Assembly: GCA_002083405.1 (NCBI GenBank)
Contig: LVWT01000049.1
Location: 1-64,000 of the forward strand
Direction of reading: 5' to 3'
Origin: Nitrospira sp. SG-bin2
GTDB lineage: Bacteria > Nitrospirota > Nitrospiria > Nitrospirales > Nitrospiraceae
Length of the DNA: 64,000 bases
Every line of letters starts with the position of its first letter. Positions within the stretch are counted from its first letter, which is position 1. Positions 1-9,088 of this stretch are shown in pieces. Under the pieces are notes generated by a model that was not told the DNA's origin, made no database searches, and saw only the letters and a list, made by a program, of their open reading frames with translations. Made by a program: the position numbers and the translations under genes.

Positions 1-75
1 TACCACACTGTCCGATTTTCCGGAGCCCCCTCTGTGGGCTGTTCCTGTTCGACGAGGGCTCTGGTGTGCGTACCC

Positions 76-2904
76 TTACGCTGCTGATTTCGTGATGGCG
101 TTGTAGCCCTGCCGGTAGTTTCCGAGCACGCGGACGAGCCGGAGTATTTCCATCTCCAATTGAGCATAGACCGGCGGCGCGTCATGCAAGGTGCCCAGAT
201 GGCCGACGGCTTCGAGGCGGCTTGCCGCCAGGGCGACCTCCGACGCACACAGATTACTGGCCGTGCCTTTCAACGCATGGGCCGCATGTTTGACTGCCTG
301 GGCATCGGCGCTGATCAATCCTTCTTTGATCGCCGTCAGCATGGTCTGGTGCCGGTCGAGAAACAGCACAACCAGTTGTGCAAAGAGTTCGTGATCCTCT
401 CCGATGTTGTGAAACATTTGGGCGGCGTCGAAGATGCCTCGATCATCGCTTTGTGTCGAGGAGGGACCCGCGTCGACGGTTGCAGGCGGCGCAGCCCATC
501 GGTGGAGCACCGCGCGCAGTGTGTCCAGTTGAATCGGTTTGGCCAGATAGTCGTCCATGCCGGCTGCCAGACAGTGCTCACGATCCCCCTGCATGGCGTT
601 GGCCGTCACGGCAATGATCGGTATATGCGAAGTCTGTCGTTCGGAGCGGGCGGCTGTTTCACGTTCCCGGATCAGGCGGGTCGCTTCGAATCCGTCCATC
701 ACCGGCATCTGGCAATCCATAAGGATCAGCGCATACTTCTCTTTTGCCAGGGCGGTAAGCGCTTCTCTTCCATTGTCGACGACATCCGGCTGATAGCCCA
801 ATTTTTCCGCCATGCGGACTGCAAGTTTCTGGTTGATGAAATTGTCTTCGACGATCAAAACTCGCTGCCGTGGCATGCTGTCGGCCAAGCTGTGTCTGGT
901 GACCAGCTGGGGTGATACGTGAGCGGTGGGCCGGGTATTCTCTTTCTCGACAGGTGTGATGCCTAGGACCGTACGGAGACACTCGCGTAATTGATCATGG
1001 CGGGCCGGTTTTGGCAGGTAGCCCATCGCGCCTGCCTGCCGGGCCTGCTCGGCGTGGCCTCGCTGGAGCAGCGACGTCAGTACCACGATTCGTATGCCTG
1101 CGGCAGCCGGATGTTGGCGGAACTCGCGGGCGAGTTCCAGGCCGTCTTTCCCGGGCATCATGACATCCAGGACCGCCAGGTCATAAGAAGTTCCACGAAC
1201 ATGCGCGTCCATGACCTGGCGCAAGGCGTCTTCTGCACTTTCCGCCATGTCCGCGAGCATCCCCCACCCGGTCACGAGGTGGCGGAGGATCAGGCGGTTT
1301 GATTCATTGTCGTCCACAATCAGAATCCGGCGACCATGCAGGTCACCCAACGGGAGGATGACGCACGGCGCGTCGGCCTGCTTGGCGAAACCGATCGTAC
1401 ACCAAAAGGTACTGCCTTGCCCCGCGGTACTGTTGATGCCGATCTGGCCTTCCATTAGTTCGACCAGCTGTTTTGAAATCGACAGCCCCAGGCCGGTGCC
1501 GCCATATTTTCTGGTAGTCGAACTATCCGCTTGAACGAAGGGGCTGAACAATTTGGCCTGCACCTCCGGCGCAATCCCGATGCCGCTGTCGACGACTTCG
1601 AATCGAATGAGCGAATGACCCGGTGAGTCCTTCTCCAGGTAGGCCTGCAATGTGACTTCACCCTTGTCGGTGAACTTCAGGGCATTGCTCACCAGATTAG
1701 TCAGAATTTGGCGCAGGCGGCCGGGATCCCCGCGCAGGGCTGTCGGGACCGCTGCGTGGACCAATCCCGTCAATTCAAGCCCCTTCGCTTCGGCGCGTTC
1801 CGCAAATTGGCCCAGCACATCTTCGACGGCTGTGCGGAGATTGAAGTCGATGTGTTCCAGTTCCACCTTGCCGGCTTCGATCTTGCTGCATTCGAGCACG
1901 TTGTTGATGAGGGACAGCAGCGCCTCGCCGCATTGACGAATGGTGTCTGCATAGGACCGCTGTTCGGGCGACAGCGGAGTTTCTATCAGCAGACTGGTCA
2001 TCCCGATCACGCCGTTCATCGGCGTGCGAAGCTCGTGGCTCATCGTCGCGAGAAATGCCGCCTTGGCCCGCACGGATTCCTGGGCGTCGGTTAACGCTTT
2101 GTCGAGCTGTCGATTGTTTTCTTGCAGCTGATCGGCAGTGCGGCGCAGCTCCTGTTGCGCTGCATAGATTGCGGTGATATCAAGCGCATAGCCGCGAACG
2201 AGCCCGTGCGTTGTTACGGGGCAAAAGGTCCATGAGAAACTGGCTTCAGGGAGACAGACTTCTAATCCTCGTATGGGTTCGCCGGATTGGAGACATCGGG
2301 CCACCACCTGCAGGAGGTCATGCGGCGCGATGCACGGAATCCCGTCGGCGTTGTAGCCCAGTGTTGTGAGCCAGGTCATCATGGCCGGATTTGCGTAGAG
2401 CACCTGCCCATGACGATCCATCTCGATGATGGGGGACGGGGTTTCCTCCGCAATGGCCGCCAGGCGATTGCGTTCTTCCTGCAGCTGTTCCTCCTGGGAG
2501 CGATCGCGAAGGCCGATCATCAGGCCGGGCCGGCCTTCCTGAGCGATTGCCTGGCATGTCCATTCGACAGGAATGGAGGCGGCTGTTCCGAGGCGGCAGC
2601 GGGTTTGAGTATGAGGTATTGGTTCATGTGTCTCCGTGACGGTGCGCAACCGGCCCATCACGGCAGCGGCATCCGATTGTGTCAGGGCAGACCAGATTTC
2701 AGGAAAAGATGCGCCGAACAGAGAGGACTGATGTCGTCCGAGCAACCGCGCGCCTTCTGCATTAATCCCCTGAATGAGAAATCCGTTGTTCAGCAGCACC
2801 ACTCCGAACGGCAGACCATCCAGGACGCCGGTCATGGCCGGCGCGGCAGCCGGAGGCGCCGGGTGAGGCACGGCCGCGCGTTGTTCTGGTTTGTGTTGTG
2901 TCAT
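76..2904 (-). CDS. Hybrid sensor histidine kinase (PAS-PAS-HisKA-HATPase-REC-REC-HPt)
   Basis: A soluble BarA/TorS-like phosphorelay kinase of 942 residues. In order: two PAS-like sensor domains (about 25-140 and 145-255), a short coiled coil, a HisKA domain with the H-box MSHELRTPMNG (phospho-accepting His290), and an HATPase domain with DSGIGI and GGTGLGL motifs. Two receiver domains follow (LDVMMPG, Asp580; LMDCQMP, Asp730), then a C-terminal HPt domain (HALKG, His876). No membrane segment is visible, so the signal is probably cytoplasmic. Its ATG shares one base with the stop codon of the upstream HD-GYP gene, so the two are translationally coupled. This suggests the relay and the c-di-GMP protein act together. 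The final HPt could also pass phosphate to receivers encoded elsewhere. The signal is not identifiable from sequence. Confidence 0.93.
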   Translation of the reverse strand: MTQHKPEQRAAVPHPAPPAAAPAMTGVLDGLPFGVVLLNNGFLIQGINAEGARLLGRHQSSLFGASFPEIWSALTQSDAAAVMGRLRTVTETHEPIPHTQTRCRLGTAASIPVEWTCQAIAQEGRPGLMIGLRDRSQEEQLQEERNRLAAIAEETPSPIIEMDRHGQVLYANPAMMTWLTTLGYNADGIPCIAPHDLLQVVARCLQSGEPIRGLEVCLPEASFSWTFCPVTTHGLVRGYALDITAIYAAQQELRRTADQLQENNRQLDKALTDAQESVRAKAAFLATMSHELRTPMNGVIGMTSLLIETPLSPEQRSYADTIRQCGEALLSLINNVLECSKIEAGKVELEHIDFNLRTAVEDVLGQFAERAEAKGLELTGLVHAAVPTALRGDPGRLRQILTNLVSNALKFTDKGEVTLQAYLEKDSPGHSLIRFEVVDSGIGIAPEVQAKLFSPFVQADSSTTRKYGGTGLGLSISKQLVELMEGQIGINSTAGQGSTFWCTIGFAKQADAPCVILPLGDLHGRRILIVDDNESNRLILRHLVTGWGMLADMAESAEDALRQVMDAHVRGTSYDLAVLDVMMPGKDGLELAREFRQHPAAAGIRIVVLTSLLQRGHAEQARQAGAMGYLPKPARHDQLRECLRTVLGITPVEKENTRPTAHVSPQLVTRHSLADSMPRQRVLIVEDNFINQKLAVRMAEKLGYQPDVVDNGREALTALAKEKYALILMDCQMPVMDGFEATRLIRERETAARSERQTSHIPIIAVTANAMQGDREHCLAAGMDDYLAKPIQLDTLRAVLHRWAAPPATVDAGPSSTQSDDRGIFDAAQMFHNIGEDHELFAQLVVLFLDRHQTMLTAIKEGLISADAQAVKHAAHALKGTASNLCASEVALAASRLEAVGHLGTLHDAPPVYAQLEMEILRLVRVLGNYRQGYNAITKSAA

Positions 2905-4157
2905 CAGGCTGCCTCTGATGAGATCTCATCGAGATACAGGGCAATATTGACGCGCTCCTGGACTGGATCGAGGGCACGCAGGATGGAGCACGATTCCCGG
3001 CCCGGTGTTTGCGCGGCGAGGTCGATCGGCAAGGGAGTCACATACGATTCTCCCCGCGGTCCGGCAATAATCTTGATGAGCGGTTTGAGCCGCTGCCCAG
3101 GATTGATTCCGACGACCATCGCTTGTTCGCCGGTATTCAGGAGGACCAGACTCCCTATCGGATAGATGCCGATGCTTCGAATAACGGATTCGGCGAGTGT
3201 GTGCTTGAACTGCCCTTGTTGTCCCGCTACGAACAGTCGCTGAATCGCAGTCGACGGCAGCATAGCGGCCCGTCCACCTCGACGGCTCACCATCCCATCG
3301 TACCAGTCGACGATTCCCACGATCATGGCCAAAGGTGAAATGTCGTCGTGCTTCAGTCCGGAGGGAAATCCGTTGCCATCTTCGCGCTCATGATGTTCAG
3401 CGACGATCCGAGTGACTGCCGGATCGAATCCGTCTGTTTCCGTGACCAGGGGTGCTCCCAGGGCGGGGTGCTGTTGCAGCAAGAGGCGCTCGCTGTCGGT
3501 GCATGTCTGGCGTTTCTGGACCAGGTTGCGGGGGAGCCGCGCATAACCTGCGTCATGGAGTAACGCGCCCGTGCCAAGCTGGGCCTGTGCCGTTTCATCG
3601 AGTCCGATTTCGACAGCGACGACCAGTGACAGGATACAGGTATCGAGTGCGTGCGTCGCCAATGAACCGTCGAACTGCTTGAGCTTTTGAAGCGCAAGAT
3701 GGGTCATGACTGCGGCGCGATCATCGATGATCCGCATCAGCACAGTGGACACCACGGCTTTGGTTGCGGTGGGAGAGGGAGGAGCACCCTGTTCAAGCTG
3801 AGTGAATATCCGCTCTACTGTATCGTGCGCATCTCTGTACAGTGTTTGTACTGAGCCGGTGCCTGGTTGGCTTGGATCCGCAGGGGGCTGCGCGGCAATG
3901 GTGCTGTGTGAATCTGTTCGTGCCCGGGCCGTTTGGTCTTCCTTCGCATCAGCGCGGACATCGGCTCCTTTGCTGATATCGATGGTCACGGTCCGAATCC
4001 CGTGCTGCCTCATTGTCTGGATGGTTTCTGCATTCTCGATCAGCCTGGTATGGGAGAGCAAAGGAGAGCGATACCAAGGCACATCGACCCCGACAATGAA
4101 CATGCCCGGGGTCAATTGATCGATGGAAATGTCTTTGCGCGAGCCGTTCGCGGTCAT
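2904..4157 (-). CDS. HD-GYP domain protein, divergent (DUF3391-like N-terminus)
   Basis: The 417-residue product has an N-terminal DUF3391-like region (starting IDQLTPGMFIVGVDVPW) and an HD-GYP domain (about 150-340). HD-GYP proteins are c-di-GMP phosphodiesterases. The HD pair is present (LLHDAGYARLP), as are the following His residues (QQHPALG, AEHHERED) and an Asp in IVDWYDG. However, the usual GK after the HD pair is replaced by GY, and the GYP signature reads GFP. Activity may therefore be weak or altered. It is the first gene of a two-gene minus-strand operon with the hybrid kinase and is divergent from a canonical HD-GYP paralogue starting at 4383. The pair probably arose by duplication. 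Function as a degraded enzyme or c-di-GMP sensor is inference. Confidence 0.85.
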   Translation of the reverse strand: MTANGSRKDISIDQLTPGMFIVGVDVPWYRSPLLSHTRLIENAETIQTMRQHGIRTVTIDISKGADVRADAKEDQTARARTDSHSTIAAQPPADPSQPGTGSVQTLYRDAHDTVERIFTQLEQGAPPSPTATKAVVSTVLMRIIDDRAAVMTHLALQKLKQFDGSLATHALDTCILSLVVAVEIGLDETAQAQLGTGALLHDAGYARLPRNLVQKRQTCTDSERLLLQQHPALGAPLVTETDGFDPAVTRIVAEHHEREDGNGFPSGLKHDDISPLAMIVGIVDWYDGMVSRRGGRAAMLPSTAIQRLFVAGQQGQFKHTLAESVIRSIGIYPIGSLVLLNTGEQAMVVGINPGQRLKPLIKIIAGPRGESYVTPLPIDLAAQTPGRESCSILRALDPVQERVNIALYLDEISSEAA

Positions 4158-4285
4158 GTGCTGAAAGTATTCCCCGGAGTCGACGCCTGATGAATCAATA
4201 GCTTGTCGAGAATGCTCTCAATGTATATCGGTTGGCGTGAGCGGAACTTGACTGGATGCGGCCGCCGCGTCCAGGCTCGGCGCGC

Positions 4286-4313
4286 TCAAGTTTTACCGAG
4301 AACTTCCCGATAG
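4286..4313 (+). promoter_or_regulatory. Candidate sigma-28 (FliA) promoter for the HD-GYP/PilZ pair
   Basis: TCAAGTTT (4286-4293) and CCCGATAG (4306-4313) resemble the FliA consensus TAAAGTTT and GCCGATAA. The spacing is one base longer than in E. coli. The site lies about 70 bases before the chosen start at 4383. The same TCAA/CCGATA pattern occurs upstream of flagellin in this window. The rest of the 225-bp divergent spacer shows nothing else clear. Confidence 0.45.
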
Positions 4314-4382
4314 CGTCCGCGGGAAGATGTGTCCCGTCCTGCGGCTTTGCGGCACAGGGGTACGTGGCACAAGGACCGGGCT

Positions 4383-5621
4383 ATGAAGAAATGGATAGGC
4401 ATCGGTCAATTGCAACCGGGCATGCGTGTGGAGAGGCTGGATCGATCCTGGCTGACCAGTCCCTTCTTCCGGCACCGTATGGCGATTACGTCATCTGAAC
4501 AAATCGAACAGTTGAAAGCTATTGGGGTTCAAACGGTCGAAGTGGCCATCGACGGCGATGCGTCAGCGGTCTCTGCGGAGCCGCCGCTCGAGCGATGTGC
4601 GCCCATCGAGTCTTCCAGCGGCGAGTCGATCCAAATCGGCGAGGCGGTTTCATCGGGAACGACGGTGGTGCCGTTTGAGGAGGAACTGCCGATCGCCAGG
4701 CAAGTCTATGCCGCGGCCAAAACCGTTGTTCGCGATGCGATGCACGATGTCAGATTGGGGCGTGCCCTCAATATGGATTCCGTCAATCGTGTTGTGTCCG
4801 ACATGACGGAAAGTGTACTCCGCAACGCCGATGCCTTGACCAGCCTGTCCCGGCTGAAACAGTTTGATGAGTATACCTTTTACCATTCCGTGAACACCTC
4901 GCTGCTGGCGATGTCATTGGGTCGTGACCTTGGCTTCGATCGACCGGAGTTGCATCAGATCGGAGTCGGGACATTGCTGCATGATATCGGCAAGATGAAA
5001 ATTCCGATCGAGATTTTGAACAAGCCAGCCCGGTTTGAGCCGGATGAAATGGAAATTATGAAGCAGCATGTCTTGCGGGGAGTTGAAGTGCTGTCCTGCA
5101 CGACCGGGCTGGGAGAGACCTACTTGCATCCGGCGCTGGAACATCATGAGCGGGTCGATGGAACAGGCTATCCGCAGCGGCGGGTCAGAGATGAGCTCAG
5201 TCAATTCGGGCTGATCGCCGCCGTCGTCGATATTTATGACGCGATAACGAGCGACCGCTGCTATCACAAGGGGCGAACGCCTCATGAGGCGCTTCAGTTT
5301 CTCTATCGACTGGCACTGGAAGGGCATCTGGATTCCTCAATGGTGGAACGATTCATTCATGTCGTGGGCGTGTATCCGGTCGGTTCGGTCGTCGAATTAG
5401 AGAGCGGCGAGACGGCCATTGTCCAGAAGACAAACCGCGGTGCGCCATTGAAACCGCTCGTGCTGATCGTGAAAAGTTCAGGGAATACGGTCCGGTCGAG
5501 TCCTGAAGAGGTGGATCTCTCGCAGCAGGCGGTGTCACCCCGGCGGAGCATCGCTGCCGTCAAAGATCCGTGCAGCAGCGGGATCGATCCAACTCTCTAT
5601 CTGAATAAGGAGGCGGCATGA
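4383..5621 (+). CDS. HD-GYP domain c-di-GMP phosphodiesterase
   Basis: A 412-residue protein with an N-terminal DUF3391-like region (GQLQPGMRVERLDRSW) and a canonical HD-GYP domain (about 155-340). Expected metal and substrate residues are all present: HDIGKMKIP, KQHVLRG, HHERVDGTGYP and VDIYDAITS. It should hydrolyse c-di-GMP. The ATG at 4383 is preferred over one at 4329 because AAGGA lies eight bases before it and the domain begins immediately. Its last bases overlap the next gene, a PilZ protein, by four bases, so an enzyme removing c-di-GMP is coupled to a protein that should bind it. A FliA-like promoter upstream suggests co-regulation with late flagellar genes. Confidence 0.92.
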   Translation: MKKWIGIGQLQPGMRVERLDRSWLTSPFFRHRMAITSSEQIEQLKAIGVQTVEVAIDGDASAVSAEPPLERCAPIESSSGESIQIGEAVSSGTTVVPFEEELPIARQVYAAAKTVVRDAMHDVRLGRALNMDSVNRVVSDMTESVLRNADALTSLSRLKQFDEYTFYHSVNTSLLAMSLGRDLGFDRPELHQIGVGTLLHDIGKMKIPIEILNKPARFEPDEMEIMKQHVLRGVEVLSCTTGLGETYLHPALEHHERVDGTGYPQRRVRDELSQFGLIAAVVDIYDAITSDRCYHKGRTPHEALQFLYRLALEGHLDSSMVERFIHVVGVYPVGSVVELESGETAIVQKTNRGAPLKPLVLIVKSSGNTVRSSPEEVDLSQQAVSPRRSIAAVKDPCSSGIDPTLYLNKEAA

Positions 5622-6343
5622 ACGAGGTCATGATATCCACACCCGTATCAACATCGTTTTTGAGCGTCGGGTTGCCGCTCAAGATCTCACTCTCGCTCAG
5701 TCAGCAGAAGGTCATGTACGGCAGTACGTTGCTGGGATGGAAAGAACATGCGTGGCTGGTGTGTGAATTGCCGTCGCAACTGAGTCATACGACCGATATT
5801 CTGGCAGGCACATCCTGTACGGTCAGTTATCTGTTCGAGGGAAAGCTGGTCGGTTACAAGACTGAGATTCGGGATCTGCTCTTGGCGCCGGTGCCGATCT
5901 TGTTTCTTGCGTTTCCCAAGACGGTGGAAGAGATGCACTTGCGCAAGCATGCGCGGGTCTCATCCAGCGAACCGGCCCTGCTGACGAGGGCGGATTTCGG
6001 GTCTCACGCTGTATCGGTCTTGTCAGCGTCGGACTATGCCGGAGGGCTTGTCAAAGATCTCAGTCTGGGCGGGTGCAGCATCGCGTTGGCAACAGTTCCG
6101 GTCTGGCTCAGGCCTGGCGCCACGATTCATCTGGAATTTGAGCTGCCCAGCTTAGGCCATGTCACGAACTTGGCAGGGGTCGTCAAAAATACCGAAGACG
6201 GAGACGGCGCCAATGTCGTCGGGATCGAATTCAAATTCGACCGATTGGAGTTCATCGAATATCGAGGGTGGGGTGGCTCTGTCCGCGACGCCATTGAGCA
6301 GTGGACCGCTCAAAAGTCCCCCGACATGTTTCCTATTCGCTGA
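5618..6343 (+). CDS. PilZ domain protein, YcgR-like flagellar brake candidate
   Basis: The 241-residue product has an N-terminal YcgR-like beta domain (1-105) and a C-terminal PilZ domain. The c-di-GMP-binding arginine motif is RKHAR at 109-113 and the second motif is DLSLGG at about 147-152. YcgR-type proteins bind c-di-GMP and slow the flagellar motor or alter surface behaviour. The ATG overlaps the stop of the HD-GYP phosphodiesterase by four bases (ATGA), so the pair is translationally coupled. A role in motility is inferred from this coupling, the FliA-like promoter upstream and the chemotaxis genes further along. It could instead control polysaccharide synthesis. Confidence 0.88.
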   Translation: MNEVMISTPVSTSFLSVGLPLKISLSLSQQKVMYGSTLLGWKEHAWLVCELPSQLSHTTDILAGTSCTVSYLFEGKLVGYKTEIRDLLLAPVPILFLAFPKTVEEMHLRKHARVSSSEPALLTRADFGSHAVSVLSASDYAGGLVKDLSLGGCSIALATVPVWLRPGATIHLEFELPSLGHVTNLAGVVKNTEDGDGANVVGIEFKFDRLEFIEYRGWGGSVRDAIEQWTAQKSPDMFPIR

Positions 6344-6442
6344 CCGCATCGATCTTTCCTGTCCGCCCGGCATATTTTGCCGAGTGATTCCGGTGTGCAC
6401 TGGATCGCGTCTCATCTCTTCAGGAAATTCAAGCCAGACAGT

Positions 6443-6459
6443 CTGGCGCATATTTTGCT
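6443..6459 (+). promoter_or_regulatory. Sigma-54 (RpoN) promoter upstream of rfbF
   Basis: CTGGCGCATATTTTGCT has the invariant GG (6445-6446) and GC (6457-6458) separated by exactly ten bases and matches YTGGCACGNNNNTTGCW at most informative positions. It lies 157 bases before the rfbF start in the 272-bp spacer after the PilZ gene. No enhancer-binding site was identified. Confidence 0.6.
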
Positions 6460-6615
6460 CTGATCCCTTCTGAAACAGAGACCGTGCTGTCACGATTGCC
6501 GGAAGTCTGTCCAAGAGCAAGAGGCAATGTGCCAGGGGCCGAGGCGAGATCGGACTGCAGGGTAGCTATGGAAACAGGATATGGGCCCGGTCTTCATTCG
6601 GAGTGAGGACGCATC

Positions 6616-7386
6616 ATGAAAGCAGTCATTCTAGCCGGTGGCCTTGGATCCCGTCTCAGTGAAGAGACAGAAACTCGACCGAAGCCGATGGTCGAGATCG
6701 GGGGAAAACCAATCCTCTGGCACATTATGAAAATCTATTCCGCGCACGGCGTCAACGATTTCGTGGTGTGTCTTGGATACAAGGGGACCGTGATCAAGGA
6801 TTACTTCGTCAACTATTTCATGTACCGGTCGGATGTCACGATCGACATCGCGCATAACAAAGTTGAGGTCCATCAGAATCATGCCGAGCCCTGGCGGGTG
6901 ACGTTGGTGGATACCGGAGAACAGACCTTGACCGGCGGCCGCCTGAAGCGCGTCGCAGGGTATCTGCGTGGAGAGGAGGCGTTCTGTTGCACATATGGAG
7001 ATGGAGTTGCGGATCTTGATGTCAGCGCCGAAATCGCCTTCCATCGCTCCCACGGCAAGCTCGCCACCGTGTGCGCGGTCGTGCCGCCGGGCCGGTATGG
7101 AGCGCTCGTGCTGGATGAGGCGCGGGTGACCGGATTTAAAGAGAAGCCGCCCGGCGACGGGGGATTCATCAACGGCGGATTCTTTGTGCTTTCCCCCAAA
7201 GCCATCGATCTGATCGATGGCGACCACACGCCGTGGGAAGGAGCGCCGCTGGACCGGCTTGCATCCATGGGTGAGCTGATGGCGTTTGAACACCGCGGGT
7301 TTTGGCGTCCAATGGATACGATACGCGATAAGACTCAATTAGAAGAGTGCTGGCGGTCCGGCTCTGCGCCCTGGAAGGTGTGGTAA
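6616..7386 (+). CDS. rfbF: Glucose-1-phosphate cytidylyltransferase
   Basis: Converts glucose-1-phosphate and CTP to CDP-glucose, the first committed step of CDP-6-deoxyhexose synthesis. The N-terminal nucleotidyltransferase signature LAGGLGSRLSEETETRPKP is intact, followed by EIGGKPILWHIMKIY. The length of 256 residues is normal for RfbF/AscA. A GGAGTGAGGA stretch before the ATG serves as ribosome binding site. The stop codon shares one base with the ATG of rfbG. This is the first gene of a long plus-strand run of sugar genes. Confidence 0.95.
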   Translation: MKAVILAGGLGSRLSEETETRPKPMVEIGGKPILWHIMKIYSAHGVNDFVVCLGYKGTVIKDYFVNYFMYRSDVTIDIAHNKVEVHQNHAEPWRVTLVDTGEQTLTGGRLKRVAGYLRGEEAFCCTYGDGVADLDVSAEIAFHRSHGKLATVCAVVPPGRYGALVLDEARVTGFKEKPPGDGGFINGGFFVLSPKAIDLIDGDHTPWEGAPLDRLASMGELMAFEHRGFWRPMDTIRDKTQLEECWRSGSAPWKVW

Positions 7387-8432
7387 TGCCGCCGATGGAC
7401 TCATTCTGGCAGGGCAAGCGTGTACTGCTGACCGGGCACACCGGATTCAAAGGGAGCTGGTTGTCTCTGTGGCTGTCTCGTCTTGGCGCGCATATCACGG
7501 GAGTGGCCTTGCCGCCCGCGACGGAGCCCAACCTTTATCAGCTCGCACATGTTGATAAAACGCTCGACAGTTACCATTGCGATATCCGCGCTGAAAAGGC
7601 GCTGGTCCCGATCGTCCGCACGGTTCTACCCGATATCGTATTTCACTTGGCTGCTCAGCCCCTCGTGCGCGCAAGTTACTGTGCGCCGATTGACACGTTG
7701 GGCACCAATGTCATGGGCACGGCGCACTTGCTCGAAGCGTTGCGCGGGATTGAACGCGTGCGCGTCATCGTCATCGTGACTACAGACAAGGTCTATAAAC
7801 CCGCCGCGGCGTCCGCCGCCTACGGTGAGAACGATCCGCTCGGTGGCCATGATCCGTATAGCGCCAGCAAAGCGGCCTGCGAGATGGTGACGGAGTGTTA
7901 CCGTGGGTCATTTTTTGAGTCTCGCGGTGTGGCCGTGGCCACTGCCAGGGCTGGAAACGTTCTTGGAGGGGGAGACTGGTCTGCCGATCGTCTGATACCG
8001 GATGCGATTCGCGCGTGGAGTTCCGGCCTTGCGCTTCATGTGCGCCGTCCGAACGCAGTGAGGCCCTGGCAGCATGTGCTGGAACCATTGGCAGGATATA
8101 TGAGCCTGGCTGAGAAACTATGGGAGAACCCCTTGCTCGCCGGCGCGTATAACTTCGGTCCGCTGGCCCATGAGACTGCGACGGTCCGCGAGGTGGTTGA
8201 ATTGGCTCGATCGGCCTATGGCCGCGGAGAGGTGGTCTACGGTTCCGGCAATGACGGGCCGCGTGAGGAAGACTCGCTCAGGCTTGAAGTGGACAAGGCT
8301 CGTACCGTGCTCGGCGTCGCTCCCAGGTGGCCGCTGGCCGCTGCTGTGGGACGGACCATGCGATGGTACCGCGGACATGCGAATGCCAAAGATCCGCGTG
8401 CGCTTTGCGACGCTGATATTGCGGCGTGGTGA
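7386..8432 (+). CDS. rfbG: CDP-glucose 4,6-dehydratase
   Basis: Converts CDP-glucose to CDP-4-keto-6-deoxyglucose, using bound NAD. It is a short-chain dehydrogenase of 348 residues with the nucleotide-binding motif TGHTGFKGSW near the N-terminus and the catalytic YSASK motif. The ATG at 7386 overlaps the rfbF stop and puts the Rossmann fold at the usual position, so an upstream ATG at 7347 is rejected. The last 22 codons are echoed by a diverged copy just downstream (8446-8515), a sign of past recombination at this boundary. Confidence 0.95.
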   Translation: MPPMDSFWQGKRVLLTGHTGFKGSWLSLWLSRLGAHITGVALPPATEPNLYQLAHVDKTLDSYHCDIRAEKALVPIVRTVLPDIVFHLAAQPLVRASYCAPIDTLGTNVMGTAHLLEALRGIERVRVIVIVTTDKVYKPAAASAAYGENDPLGGHDPYSASKAACEMVTECYRGSFFESRGVAVATARAGNVLGGGDWSADRLIPDAIRAWSSGLALHVRRPNAVRPWQHVLEPLAGYMSLAEKLWENPLLAGAYNFGPLAHETATVREVVELARSAYGRGEVVYGSGNDGPREEDSLRLEVDKARTVLGVAPRWPLAAAVGRTMRWYRGHANAKDPRALCDADIAAW

Positions 8433-8445
8433 AAGGAATCACGCC

Positions 8446-8515
8446 ATGGTACCGAGGACATGCGAACGCTACAGATGCGCGTGGGCTCTGCGAAGTCGAT
8501 ACCGCGGCGATGTAG
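8446..8515 (+). pseudogene. Remnant of a second rfbG 3' end
   Basis: Bases 8446-8509 match 8363-8426 (the end of rfbG) at 52 of 64 positions. Read in the corresponding frame, this copy keeps the WYRGHAN start and an LC(D/E) core and ends in its own TAG at 8513-8515. The differences are codon-like: four are synonymous third-position changes and others are conservative (Asp/Glu, Ala/Val). It therefore looks like the C-terminus of a different rfbG allele left by recombination, not a recent slippage duplicate. The remnant has no start or upstream portion. Confidence 0.75.
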
Positions 8516-8527
8516 CCGGGAGGGGAT

Positions 8528-9088
8528 GTGGGACGATTTGTCGTTGTCGATACTCCGCTGGCCGGCTTGAAGGTGATTTGCCGTATGCCGATCACTGACA
8601 GCCGCGGATCGTTCAGCCGGGTATTTTGTCAGGAAGAGCTGGCCGTTGCAGGATGGCAGAAGCCGATCGCGCAGATCAATCATTCCTATACGGCCCGTCG
8701 CGGCACTATCCGCGGGTTGCACTTTCAGCGTTCCCCCAATGCAGAAATGAAATTGGTGTCCTGTATTCGCGGGGCGGTGTGGGATGTGGCCGTGGACGTC
8801 AGGGCCGGTTCCCCGACGTTGCTGCAGTGGCATGCAGAGCAGCTGTCTTCGGACAATGGCCGGTCCTTGTTGATCCCGGAGGGATTTGCTCATGGCTTCC
8901 AGGCGCTGACTGACCATGTCGAATTGATCTATTGCCATTCCGTCGCCTATGCGCCTCAGACTGAAACAGGATTGTGGCCGCTTGACGCAAAAGTATCCGT
9001 CCCCTGGCCATTAGCCGCGACGGATATGTCTGATCGGGATGCCAGCTTTCCCAGAATCAGCCGGGAGTTTGAAGGAGTCCTCTTGTGA
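8528..9088 (+). CDS. dTDP-4-dehydrorhamnose 3,5-epimerase family protein (NDP-ketosugar epimerase)
   Basis: The 186-residue cupin enzyme belongs to the RmlC/RfbC family, which epimerises C3 and/or C5 of NDP-4-keto-6-deoxysugars. The family His is in IRGLHFQ and the proton-transfer Tyr region is in CHSVAYAPQTE; PEGFAHGFQ is also conserved. The start is GTG at 8528, preceded by GGGAGGGG. In this cluster the substrate is expected to be the CDP-4-keto-6-deoxyglucose made by RfbG, so it may be a CDP-sugar epimerase despite the family name. The gene end overlaps the next start by four bases (GTGA). Confidence 0.88.
   Translation: MGRFVVVDTPLAGLKVICRMPITDSRGSFSRVFCQEELAVAGWQKPIAQINHSYTARRGTIRGLHFQRSPNAEMKLVSCIRGAVWDVAVDVRAGSPTLLQWHAEQLSSDNGRSLLIPEGFAHGFQALTDHVELIYCHSVAYAPQTETGLWPLDAKVSVPWPLAATDMSDRDASFPRISREFEGVLL

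Noticed and set aside
2287..3165. Plus-strand frame (292 codons) opposite the hybrid kinase and HD-GYP genes
   Set aside because: It crosses the boundary of two well-defined minus-strand genes and has no recognisable domain.
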